From the NCBI RefSeq assembly GCF_003023845.1, contig NZ_PYFT01000001.1, forward strand, positions 2,356,001 through 2,420,000: a stretch of 64,000 bases of DNA, in the 5' to 3' direction. The position numbers were made by a program, and so were the translations under genes. The notes below the pieces were generated by a model, which saw only the letters and a list, made by a program, of their open reading frames with translations, was not told the DNA's origin and ran no database searches. Source of the stretch: Adhaeribacter arboris (lineage in GTDB: Bacteria; Bacteroidota; Bacteroidia; Cytophagales; Hymenobacteraceae). This document shows, piece after piece, positions 56,240 through 64,000 of this stretch. Each line of letters opens with the position of its first letter. Position 1 is the first letter of the stretch.

Positions 56240-56905
56240 ATGAACCGTACAACATTTTATCTGCTACTCTTCCTGTTACTAGTAGCCTGGAGCTGCGAAA
56301 AAGAAGGGGACGATTTCCGTTCCTCCGCTCAACCCCCACCCTCTCCCGCCTTAGAAGCCGCGTCCGCTACTAGTCAGTCCGCCACTTCAACCCACATGCA
56401 CGAATTGGCGCTCCAGGTAATAAATTATAACTATGATGACGCGATTTATCCTATTAACCTGGCGCAGGTAACCGGAGTAAACAAACAACAGTTTGTCAAT
56501 TGGTTGAAAACCACCCGGTCGGCAACTGCCCAAGCGCAACTGTTACCGCTACTTAACCACCCGGCTACGGAATATGTCTTGCTTGAAAACGTTCAACTAC
56601 GCTCTACCGGCAAGCTGGCAACAGTTGGATTAATTGGAGTACCCTCTCCGCTTGCCGGGCAATTTGCGAGGGCCGTTACAATAGTAGAACAATCCGGTAG
56701 TTATGGTAGCGTTCCCGTAAAGTTATGCATTGGTAAAAAGTGTTCCCCCTTTTACCAGTGCATTACCTGGGTAAGAGTAATCAAGGCAGGTACGGAATGT
56801 CCTGCCAATCAGTGCGAAAATAATCAGTCTTGCGTGCTCAGCGCGGCTCCTCCCGGCACGACCATTGGATTTGTAGCGTTAAAAGATGCTATCGCGCAGT
56901 TTTAA
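56240..56905 (+). CDS. Hypothetical lipoprotein
   Basis: 221 residues from ATG at 56240, which puts the lipoprotein signal at the start (MNRTTFYLLLFLLLVAWSC, lipobox VAWSC). The frame is open upstream but would place about 20 residues before the signal. The body has proline/serine-rich linker (PPPSPALEAASATSQSATS) and a cysteine-rich end (CIGKKCSPFYQCITWV, CPANQCENNQSC) that may form disulphides. I know no family for it. Confidence 0.7.
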   Translation: MNRTTFYLLLFLLLVAWSCEKEGDDFRSSAQPPPSPALEAASATSQSATSTHMHELALQVINYNYDDAIYPINLAQVTGVNKQQFVNWLKTTRSATAQAQLLPLLNHPATEYVLLENVQLRSTGKLATVGLIGVPSPLAGQFARAVTIVEQSGSYGSVPVKLCIGKKCSPFYQCITWVRVIKAGTECPANQCENNQSCVLSAAPPGTTIGFVALKDAIAQF

Positions 56906-57256
56906 GGCCAGTACGTAGTTTTAAATTTAAGTTATACTGCGAACCAGGCAAAAAAAATAGCCGCCCAATCCCGAAATTAAATATTCGTCTCTGACTGTGG
57001 CTCTACCAAGGCTAGAGCTGAAGCTTTAGGAAGAGGTACAATAAGCAAATATTAAATCCTTATTAAAGCCGAAAAATCGCCGGTAAATTATGGCAAAAAA
57101 GCCCATGTGGCTAAAGCTTTTTTAAAGCGGTATTAGCCTAATCTCTTATCCTAATTACCTGATAATCTTTTAGTATTTTCTTCCATTAATGCTTACCTTG
57201 ATGTAAGGTTACTTTGTTACGTACTTAACCGAGTGGTTACCTGTCACGGTACAGTT
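56906..57256. other. Intergenic stretch, no gene seen
   Basis: About 350 bp before the histidine kinase. Nothing recognisable beyond AT-rich sequence. Confidence 0.45.
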
Positions 57257-59323
57257 ATGGAACCTCGTCGTTTTTTATTTTCTCTTATTTTGGTACTATG
57301 GCTACTTAACCTGCCTTTTTGTTGCTGGGTAGTAAAAGCAGTTCCAGTAAAGAAAGCTCAATCTTTGCAACAAGTATCGCCCTTGGCCCAAGCCGAGGTA
57401 GACAGCTTAAAAGCACTTTTATCTATTACAAATAAAGAAGCCGCTAAAATAGATATGTACGGGCAGCTATGCTTTACCTATGCCAGCACCATTGGTAACT
57501 TAGATTTAGCTTACCAGTATGCTGATAGTATTCAAATAGTTGCCAGCCACTTAAAAAGCAAAGCGGGTGTGGCTGCCGCGCATTATTATTACGGCATGCT
57601 GGCCCGCTTTAATGGAAAATTCACCGAAGCTATTCAGCACTTAAATCAGTACCTGAACTTTTGCCAGACAAGCCAGGATTCGGTTGGACAAGCTAATGGC
57701 TTATTTCAATTGGCAGTGGTACATCATGAATTAGGCAATTATGACAAAAGCCTGGAAATTAGCTACCGGGCTAAAAAGTTATACGAAAAGCGGGGGAATT
57801 TCTTCGGGGTGGCGCGGGTATGCATGAATATTGGCAACTTATTTACGTCCGTGAAAAAGTGGGAAGATGCCATTCTCATGTACAATCAGTCCTTAACTAA
57901 CTTTAACCGCCTAAAGCCTGACCTAAACGCCAAGATGGGTAAATTAAGGGTTTTGGTAAACTTAGGAAATGCCTACACCGAAACCAAACAATATAATAGA
58001 GCCCGGAATTTTTACAAACAGTCGCTCCGAATCAGCTATGCTATTGGCTCGAAGCGCACCGCCGCCACCACACTAAGTAATATTGGCGAAGTATTTAGTG
58101 CTTTAAAACAATACGATAGCGCTTTGGTGTATCATCGCCGGGCCTTAACCATCCGGGAACAGGCCTCGCAGAAAGATAAGTTGGGGGCTAATTTAATTCT
58201 GGTGGGAGAAACGTATTTATTTTTGAAAGATTATTCACAAGCAACGCATTACCTGCAAAGGGCCTTGCAATTGGGGAACGAGTTTGGCGCTAAACCCATC
58301 TTACGAGATGCTTATTTAAAACTATCGGGACTGTATTCCGGGCAGCAAAATTTTGAGAAAGCTCTTGCCTACCACCAGCTATACGCGGCTTTAAAAGATA
58401 GCGTGTTGAACGAAGAAACCACTAAGCAACTCAGCGAATTGCAAACGAAATACGAAACCGAGGAAAAAGACAAACAAATAGCTATTCTGGCGAAAGAGAA
58501 ACTGGTACAGCAAAAAGAAGCCCAACGGCAAGCGCTGCAACAAAAAGCCTTGGTAGGCGGAATAGTACTAGTTAGCGTTATTGGTTTATTACTGATTTTT
58601 CTGCTGCGGCAACGGCTGAAAAATCAAAAAATATTAATGGCCAAGAACCAGGAGATTAAAGAATCCAATTTAAAGCGCCAGATGAGTGAGCTGGAAATGA
58701 AAGCTTTGCGGGCGCAAATGAATCCGCATTTTATCTTTAATTGCATGAACTCGATTAACCGACTGATTCTGGATGGCGATGCCGATTGTGCTTCGCGCTA
58801 CCTCGTGAAACTTTCAAAATTAATCCGGTTGATTCTGGAAAATTCCGAAAAAACGTCGGTATCCCTGGAAAATGAGTTAACCATGCTCGACGCTTATTTG
58901 CAATTAGAAAGCCTGCGTTTTAAAGGCCGGATTGGGTATGAGTTCCGGGTAGAAGATGCCATTGACCAGGAAAATACGTTTCTACCCCCTATGGTGCTGC
59001 AACCCTTTGTTGAAAACGCCATTTGGCACGGATTAATGCACAAAGAAAAAAACGAACCCGGTTTTATTCGCATCAGCATCGAGGAAAAAGCCGATAGGCT
59101 AACCTGCGTAATCGAAGACAATGGGGTGGGCCGGGAAATGGCCACCATTCTGGAGAAAAAATCAATTATTGGTCGTAAGTCCATGGGCTTGCAAATAACC
59201 GAAGAACGGCTAAGATTATTGAATAAAGATAAATCGGGTGAGTTAATTCACATAACGGATTTAAAAAATTCGCTTAATCAGGCTGTAGGCACCCGGGTGG
59301 ACATTGACGTTCCGTTAGGCTAA
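57257..59323 (+). CDS. TPR-containing LytS-like histidine kinase
   Basis: 688 residues from ATG at 57257 (MEPRRFLFSLILVLWLL, a signal-type start); an in-frame GTG 24 bp upstream is less likely. Residues 45-400 are a run of tetratricopeptide repeats, a coiled coil and one membrane helix (VGGIVLVSVIGLLLIFLL, near 440) follow, and the His_kinase domain has LRAQMNPHFIFNCMNSI with the phosphoacceptor histidine. HATPase motifs LQPFVENAIWHGL and IEDNGVGR are intact. It is paired with the regulator that begins 6 bp downstream. Confidence 0.9.
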   Translation: MEPRRFLFSLILVLWLLNLPFCCWVVKAVPVKKAQSLQQVSPLAQAEVDSLKALLSITNKEAAKIDMYGQLCFTYASTIGNLDLAYQYADSIQIVASHLKSKAGVAAAHYYYGMLARFNGKFTEAIQHLNQYLNFCQTSQDSVGQANGLFQLAVVHHELGNYDKSLEISYRAKKLYEKRGNFFGVARVCMNIGNLFTSVKKWEDAILMYNQSLTNFNRLKPDLNAKMGKLRVLVNLGNAYTETKQYNRARNFYKQSLRISYAIGSKRTAATTLSNIGEVFSALKQYDSALVYHRRALTIREQASQKDKLGANLILVGETYLFLKDYSQATHYLQRALQLGNEFGAKPILRDAYLKLSGLYSGQQNFEKALAYHQLYAALKDSVLNEETTKQLSELQTKYETEEKDKQIAILAKEKLVQQKEAQRQALQQKALVGGIVLVSVIGLLLIFLLRQRLKNQKILMAKNQEIKESNLKRQMSELEMKALRAQMNPHFIFNCMNSINRLILDGDADCASRYLVKLSKLIRLILENSEKTSVSLENELTMLDAYLQLESLRFKGRIGYEFRVEDAIDQENTFLPPMVLQPFVENAIWHGLMHKEKNEPGFIRISIEEKADRLTCVIEDNGVGREMATILEKKSIIGRKSMGLQITEERLRLLNKDKSGELIHITDLKNSLNQAVGTRVDIDVPLG

Positions 59324-59329
59324 AAAGGA

Positions 59330-60079
59330 ATGATACGAGCTATTATAATTGATGATGAAGTAGACGCCCGGGAAGCTCTGAGAATGACTTTGGCAAAATA
59401 TTGCCCGGACGTAACTATTCTCCGCTGCTGCGAAACTCCCCCACTAGGCTTGGAAGCTATTGAAATACTAGAACCCGATTTAGTTTTTCTGGATGTACAA
59501 ATGCCCGGCATGTCGGGCTTTGACCTGCTGCAACAAATTAAGAAAATTAACTTTGCCGTTATCTTTGTTACCGCCTTCGACCGCTACGCCATTAAAGCTA
59601 TCAAATTCAGCGCTTTGGATTACTTACTTAAGCCCGTGGATGTGGATGATCTTATGCAGGCGGTACAAAAAGTAAAAGCCCAAGCCTTATTATCCCGCCC
59701 TCCTTATCATTACCAATCGGCCCTGAATAATAGCCAACACACCTCCGGAAAAATTGAAAAACTGGCGGTTCCTACCCACGATGGCATTGATTTTTACCTG
59801 ACAGATGATATTATTTATTGCCAGGCCGACGGAAGTTACACTACTTTGTTTTTAAAAGGCAAACCCAAGCAACTCGTCTGTAAGAAACTTATTGATTTTG
59901 AAAATTTACTCACCGAATCCGGCTTTTGCCGGGTCCACCATTCTTCTCTCATCAACTTAAAGCATATCCTCAAATACGTAAAAGGCGAAGGTGGCTACGT
60001 CATCCTGACCGATAACCACCACGTAGACATTTCCCGCCGGAAAAAAGAAGAATTCCTGCAATTACTAGATCGCCTTTAA
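59330..60079 (+). CDS. LytTR-family response regulator
   Basis: 249 residues: receiver with D55 as phosphoacceptor (PDLVFLDVQMPGMSG) and a LytTR DNA-binding domain over the last 100 residues (HDGIDFYLTDDIIYCQADGSYTTLFL … CRVHHSSLINLKHILKYVKGEGGYVILTDNHHVDISRRKKEEFL). Encoded 6 bp after the TPR kinase, so the two form an operonic two-component system. The regulon is unknown. Confidence 0.94.
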   Translation: MIRAIIIDDEVDAREALRMTLAKYCPDVTILRCCETPPLGLEAIEILEPDLVFLDVQMPGMSGFDLLQQIKKINFAVIFVTAFDRYAIKAIKFSALDYLLKPVDVDDLMQAVQKVKAQALLSRPPYHYQSALNNSQHTSGKIEKLAVPTHDGIDFYLTDDIIYCQADGSYTTLFLKGKPKQLVCKKLIDFENLLTESGFCRVHHSSLINLKHILKYVKGEGGYVILTDNHHVDISRRKKEEFLQLLDRL

Positions 60080-60524
60080 CAAGATACTAGATGTTAGATA
60101 TTAGATGTTAAACCCGCTTCTATTTTATTATTGTAGGCCGGCATAGTATAGCCCTAACTTTAACCATAAATTTTTTACTAAACTTTTTACTGATACTCAA
60201 TAGAAATAAGGAAGAGGTATCTTTATTATTACTTCTATTCATTACAAATCAGTTAGCCAAGAAAAATTAACATCTATTTGGGGGTGGAGGGCCCTCTAAG
60301 GTTCCGATCCCGACAGGTGTCGGAATTCCGACGTGTAGGAGCGTGCTGCGCACGTTCCATCCCGGAAAAGCCAACCGAGGTCTGCCAACCAGTAAGCAAA
60401 CTAGTTAACAGAAGCTTTAGGCAAATCTCTAATTTGGCGCAAACACCCCGCTAATTGTCGTTTTTGTACTCCTGGATTATGAGCTAGTTTCTTCATCTTT
60501 GTTTAAACAAAACGCTGAAATATT
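60080..60524. other. Intergenic region with repeat copy 5
   Basis: About 440 bp. A short TAGATGTTAGATATTAGATG motif lies at 60088-60107 and repeat copy 5 at 60284-60412. No gene is evident. Confidence 0.5.
60284..60412 (+). repeat. Dispersed intergenic repeat, copy 5
   Basis: GGTGGAGGGCCCTCTAAGGT-TCCGAT, then GGAATTCCGA, GCCAACCGAGGTCTGCC and AGTAAGCAAACTAGTTA follow the order of copy 2 read on the other strand. An inner GTGCTGCGCAC palindrome is present. Confidence 0.65.
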
Positions 60525-61034
60525 ATGGAAATCAACCAAAGTAACCGCCAAAAAATCACCCCTTTTTTATGGTTCGATAATCAAGCTGAAGAAGCCATGC
60601 TTTTTTACACTTCTATTTTTAAAGATTCTAAAATTAACAGTGTTGTTCGTTACGGCGACGCCGGACCGGGTCCGAAAGGTACCGTCATGACGGCTTCTTT
60701 TACCCTGGCCGGACAAGAATTTACGGCTTTAAACGGGGGACCAAGTTTTAAATTTACCGAAGCCATTTCGTTTGTAGTAAACTGCGAAACGCAGGAAAAA
60801 ATCGACGATATGTGGGAAAAACTAACCGCTGGCGGCGAAGAAAGCCGTTGCGGCTGGCTGAAAGACAAATACGGGTTATCGTGGCAAATTGTACCTCCTG
60901 TTTTACTCCAGTTGCTGCAAGACGAGGACCCTCAAAAAGCAAAACGGGTAATGGAAGCCATGATGCAAATGAAAAAAATTAATATACCCGCGTTAAAACA
61001 AGCAGCAGAACAAGCTTATTCCGTAGCCGAATAA
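60525..61034 (+). CDS. VOC-superfamily (PhnB-like) protein
   Basis: 169 residues. [27 protein letters not shown] and [35 protein letters not shown] followed by [15 protein letters not shown] match PhnB-like/3-demethylubiquinone methyltransferase-like VOC folds. The usual metal-binding residues of true glyoxalases cannot be established, so enzymatic function is uncertain. The gene ends at a strong terminator shared with the opposing glycosidase. Confidence 0.88.
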   Translation: MEINQSNRQKITPFLWFDNQAEEAMLFYTSIFKDSKINSVVRYGDAGPGPKGTVMTASFTLAGQEFTALNGGPSFKFTEAISFVVNCETQEKIDDMWEKLTAGGEESRCGWLKDKYGLSWQIVPPVLLQLLQDEDPQKAKRVMEAMMQMKKINIPALKQAAEQAYSVAE

Positions 61035-61055
61035 ATCTAAAATGTAAATTTTTTA

Positions 61056-61098
61056 GAAAAGCTACCGCTCGGGCATCCCCGCCAGGCGGTAGCTTTTC
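61056..61098. terminator. Bidirectional terminator
   Basis: GAAAAGCTACCGC (61056-61068) and GCGGTAGCTTTTC (61086-61098) pair over 13 bp with a 17-nt loop, flanked by A/T tracts on both sides. It lies between the convergent VOC gene and GH5 gene. Confidence 0.85.
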
Positions 61099-61100
61099 CG

Positions 61101-62270
61101 TTATTTTTGGGCGCTTACGTCTTTACCCGTTAAAATCTGAATCATCTCGGTTTGGTAATTTTCGCCCTGGTTGTTCGTGAAGCCAAAGCCGCCCCCTTTA
61201 TAATCCCAATTAGCCCAGGCAATGTTGTTTTTCTCTAAGGTCGTAACCATATCCTGGTACCAGCGCAAGCGGTCGGCTTGGGGCGTGGTATTTAGAGCGC
61301 CCCACTCTCCACAGTATAATTGTAAGCCGTGCTTACGGGCAAAATCTAAGGGTTTTTGAAAATCCTGCTGCAATTTTTCGGCGTTATATACCGTTTTCAC
61401 GTGGCTCTTCTCGTAATTAGAAACTAGGCTGGCTATGTCGGCGGGTAAGGCCGCCAATTCTTCGTCGGTCACGGTGCGTCCCGGGTAATGTACTGGTCCG
61501 TTGTATTTTGCGGTTTTGGTCCAACTGGCTTGGTAGTGCGTGAGCAGAAAAGGCAGATAATAATGAAAGCTTAACAGAATATTTTTATCCTTGGCGGGTA
61601 TCCGAAGCTTATCAAATTCCTCGTGCGATTGCCACCGGTTAGAGCCTACTACAATTATCCGGTTAGGCTCATTCTTCCGGATGACCTTTATTGCTTTTTC
61701 GACAATTTTATTCCAGTCTTCCGGATTATCCGCTACGGGTTCGTTCATTAATTCGTAAGCTACCTGCGTAACCGGGTATTTTTTCATTTCGGCCGAAAGG
61801 TCGCGCCAGCACTGGTAAAAACGTTCTTGCGCTGCCGCTTGGGTAAAGAGTGGCTTTTCGGTGGCATCGAAATAATGAGAACGCAAAATATGCAGGTCCA
61901 CAACGGTTTTTAATTTATACTTCTGACACCATTGTAAAGCATTGTGCAAAAGAACAAATGCTTCGGGTTCTTTCTGACCCGCTTCCTTCCACATTTGCAT
62001 TTCATCAATCGGCAACCGGATATGATCAAAACCCAGGGCAGCAATATTGGCTACATCTTTCTCCGTAAAAAAAGCTTTCCGCTCGGCTCCTACCCTGGTA
62101 CTCTGCGACAACCAATGGCTGATATTGGTACCGCGTTTTATAGGAAATGATGTCGGGCTAGGAGTTTTCGTTTGCGCTCCCACTTCTATCGTACTAAAAA
62201 TAAAAAAGCACAGCCAGGATAATAACAGGAAACTTGACTCAATATTTCGGTTATAAAGAAATTTTCTCAT
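61101..62270 (-). CDS. Glycoside hydrolase family 5 (cellulase-like), secreted
   Basis: 389 residues with an N-terminal hydrophobic signal (about 10-32). The GH5 core is clear: RGTNISHWLS, FDHIRLPIDE, DLHILRSHY, acid/base E177 in AYELMNEP, FHYYLPF and nucleophile E322 in YCGEWGALN. WANWDYKGGGFGF follows near the end. Length is normal for a single catalytic domain with no binding module. It would cleave beta-linked glucans or mannans in the periplasm or outside the cell. The alpha-amylase lies next upstream on the same strand. Confidence 0.93.
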   Translation of the reverse strand: MRKFLYNRNIESSFLLLSWLCFFIFSTIEVGAQTKTPSPTSFPIKRGTNISHWLSQSTRVGAERKAFFTEKDVANIAALGFDHIRLPIDEMQMWKEAGQKEPEAFVLLHNALQWCQKYKLKTVVDLHILRSHYFDATEKPLFTQAAAQERFYQCWRDLSAEMKKYPVTQVAYELMNEPVADNPEDWNKIVEKAIKVIRKNEPNRIIVVGSNRWQSHEEFDKLRIPAKDKNILLSFHYYLPFLLTHYQASWTKTAKYNGPVHYPGRTVTDEELAALPADIASLVSNYEKSHVKTVYNAEKLQQDFQKPLDFARKHGLQLYCGEWGALNTTPQADRLRWYQDMVTTLEKNNIAWANWDYKGGGFGFTNNQGENYQTEMIQILTGKDVSAQK

Positions 62271-62441
62271 AAATCAGGTTTATACAATTTGAGGCATATA
62301 AGAAACTAATTTTAGGAAAGGAAAACAAGGAAATAACCAGAATCCGACAGCTCCGGAACATAAAATTAAAGTTTAAAGAGTGCATTAACTAATACCAAAT
62401 AGTGTTTATTAGCAATCCTAGCAGCATCCTAAAAGGGCAGC

Positions 62442-62474
62442 AAACCCGGCAGGTTTTGAAAATTTGCCGGGTTT
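62442..62474 (-). terminator. Terminator after the alpha-amylase gene
   Basis: AAACCCGGCA (62442-62451) and TGCCGGGTTT (62465-62474) form a 10-bp stem. It lies 85 bp past the amylase stop on the minus strand; on the + strand a short T tract follows, so orientation is not certain. Confidence 0.6.
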
Positions 62475-62557
62475 TATCCGTAGCCATTATGGCAGTTAAT
62501 TAATGCGATTGGCTATATCATTAGCTTTAGCTGCCTTAACCAAAATTCCTGAAAAAA

Positions 62558-64000
62558 TTAATCGAGTTGAGTACCTTCTTCCAGCCAAATACTCACTGAA
62601 CCGCCATCGGCCGGAAAATTGCCCCAGCCTTCTGCATCCGTCCATAATTCTTGGGCTTTGTCGCCGTATTGTTCATAGCGATTATTTACCACCAGAAAGC
62701 CGCCGGGTGTCCATTTTATGGTAGCTAAGTGATAAAATTGTTTATTTGTCCGGCCAGTATTTACGTTTATGGCCTTCACTTTATTAAAACTGTTGTTGAT
62801 TACCGTAACCATGGCGCCTTTTGCTCTGGGTACAAAACCCACCCGCACCCAACCCGCTACGTTGGCCTCGGCAGAATAGCGCTCCTCTCCTAAGGCAAAT
62901 TGTTGCCGGAGTTTAAGTAATAATTCCAGGTAGTTTTTTCCGGAAGGTTGCCCCTGGTGATCGCCGGTGGTTACGGAGCCATAAAGATCCGGAAAAAATA
63001 CGCACGGATAGCCGGCCTGCCGGAGCAAAATAAAAGCATAGCCTAGCGGTTTAAACCATTCTTTTACGTGCGAATCTACTTGGCGGCCATATTCATAATC
63101 ATGGTTTTCGACAAAAGTTACCGCCATCGTGGGTTGTTCGACCATTAAGATACCGTAATTCAATTCCCGAAGATCAAAAAGTTCTCCTTTCCAACTAGCC
63201 TCCCTAAATTTAAACCGCAAGGGAAAATCGAATAAAGTAATGGTTTGCGGAAAACTATCCGGTGCTGACATGATAGAGATATATTCATGCAAGTATTTGG
63301 TTTCGCTGGCAATATATTCTGCCACGGCAAATAATTTTTTCTGCGTTTTTGCCCGTACGTGTCCGAGCCACTCCCGCACGTAATTGCCGCTAATATGTTT
63401 TACTGCGTCCAGTCTTACCCCATCCAGGTTAAGCTCTTTCACCAGCCACTCGCCCCAATACTTCATTTCTTCCCGCACATCGTAGCGGCCAAAATCTATG
63501 TCACTACTCGTCAGGTAATCGTAATTTCCTTTTTCTAAAGAAACCCATCGTTCAAAATTCTTGCAGGGAGGATCGTAGCCGGGTTCGTTACACAAATACC
63601 GGTAAATATATCCGCGGCTATCTTTTGGGAAAGAATTACCGTTCTGGCGGATTTCTACTACCGTATCTACGCTATCAAAATGTTTTACCCGCCATTTAAA
63701 AGCAGAATACTTATCGCCGCGGGTGCTGTTCTGAAATATGGTATAGGCCCGGATATCTATTTTGCCTTCTTCAAAACCATTGCCCCAGCGTTCATAAGCA
63801 CGATTTTCCGGTTCTACCCGGATGGCTTCCCAGAATTCGCCATCAGCTTCGCCCCCGCTTTTATGATTTAATACCACATCGGCGTAAACCTGAATACCCG
63901 CATTATGCAGGGCGGTAATGGCTTCGAGTAGTTGCGTTTTGTCGCCGTATTTTGTAGCTATTTGGGGTCTGCCTTTTATATTAAATTCACCCAGATCAAA
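62558..64000 (-). CDS. Alpha-amylase (GH13), 5' end outside window
   Basis: 480 residues visible; the frame runs off the right edge. From 64000 it reads FDLGEFNIKGRPQIATKYGD, then ADVVLNHKSGGEADGEFWEA, the first conserved GH13 region. The catalytic positions follow: DGVRLDAVKHIS (nucleophile D), FAVAEYIASE (acid/base E) and TFVENHDYEYGR (third acid, NHD). The length and layout fit the cytoplasmic-type liquefying alpha-amylases (GH13_5-like). It would cleave alpha-1,4-glucan. The GH5 gene lies downstream on the same strand, but a hairpin separates them. Confidence 0.93.
   Translation of the reverse strand, partial: FDLGEFNIKGRPQIATKYGDKTQLLEAITALHNAGIQVYADVVLNHKSGGEADGEFWEAIRVEPENRAYERWGNGFEEGKIDIRAYTIFQNSTRGDKYSAFKWRVKHFDSVDTVVEIRQNGNSFPKDSRGYIYRYLCNEPGYDPPCKNFERWVSLEKGNYDYLTSSDIDFGRYDVREEMKYWGEWLVKELNLDGVRLDAVKHISGNYVREWLGHVRAKTQKKLFAVAEYIASETKYLHEYISIMSAPDSFPQTITLFDFPLRFKFREASWKGELFDLRELNYGILMVEQPTMAVTFVENHDYEYGRQVDSHVKEWFKPLGYAFILLRQAGYPCVFFPDLYGSVTTGDHQGQPSGKNYLELLLKLRQQFALGEERYSAEANVAGWVRVGFVPRAKGAMVTVINNSFNKVKAINVNTGRTNKQFYHLATIKWTPGGFLVVNNRYEQYGDKAQELWTDAEGWGNFPADGGSVSIWLEEGTQLD

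Noticed and set aside
1-64000. CRISPR array
   Set aside because: No regularly spaced direct repeats with unique spacers were seen; the short tandem 8-mers at 47640-47690 have no spacers.

Overview
The window looks like chromosome from a member of the Bacteroidota, probably Cytophagales (a Hymenobacteraceae/Adhaeribacter-like bacterium). This is inferred from a SusD-type C-terminus beside sulfatases, DUF4468-like and FG-GAP proteins, a TPR histidine kinase with a LytTR regulator, a split KdpD with a sigma-54 type regulator, and a TAnnTTTG-type -7 promoter element. No 16S gene is present, so the genus is a guess. Housekeeping genes are of moderate GC; several islands are visibly AT-rich.

Layout. 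1-3.1 kb: end of a SusD-like gene and two sulfatases (sulfated-glycan use). 3.5-8.5 kb: glycosyltransferase, flavin reductase-like protein, tRNA-Ser(UGA), small secreted proteins. 9.4-16.8 kb: an accessory region on the minus strand that reads like an integrase-less integron cassette array (CALIN-like). It holds an Rpn nuclease pseudogene, an antitoxin with a broken Fic/Doc toxin, a type II restriction-modification pair, a lipoprotein, and a NADAR-domain gene cut by an IS1182-like element with a clean 4-bp target duplication. At least three cassettes start and end with mutually complementary core sequences, and the junctions carry imperfect hairpins. 17-26 kb: lipid kinase, universal stress protein, M14 peptidase, ABC exporter, decayed genes. 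26.7-28.1 kb: a dead cydAB. 28.4-34.3 kb: TetR regulator, ABC protein with a degenerate ATPase site, HlyD and TolC, forming one export operon with a candidate operator.

34.7-55.7 kb: a potassium locus. It holds a sigma-54 activator, a 30-aa membrane microprotein, kdpF, kdpA, kdpB, kdpC, an outer-membrane porin, a KdpD N-terminal sensor, its separate histidine kinase, a kinase-less sensor paralogue, an APC permease and a Kup transporter. A 1248-aa AT-rich gene (nuclease-like N-terminus, STAND-type NTPase, long helical C-terminus; antiphage Avs-like architecture) sits between the activator and kdpF. Palindromic elements of one family fill the kdpA-kdpB and kdpB-kdpC gaps. 56-64 kb: lipoprotein, LytS/LytTR-type two-component pair, VOC protein, GH5 glycosidase and a GH13 alpha-amylase that runs off the right edge.

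A dispersed intergenic repeat of about 130-240 bp occurs in five places (20.7, 45.8, 46.2, 55.8 and 60.3 kb). The strongest candidates for an undescribed system are the cassette array and the nuclease-STAND gene inside the potassium locus.
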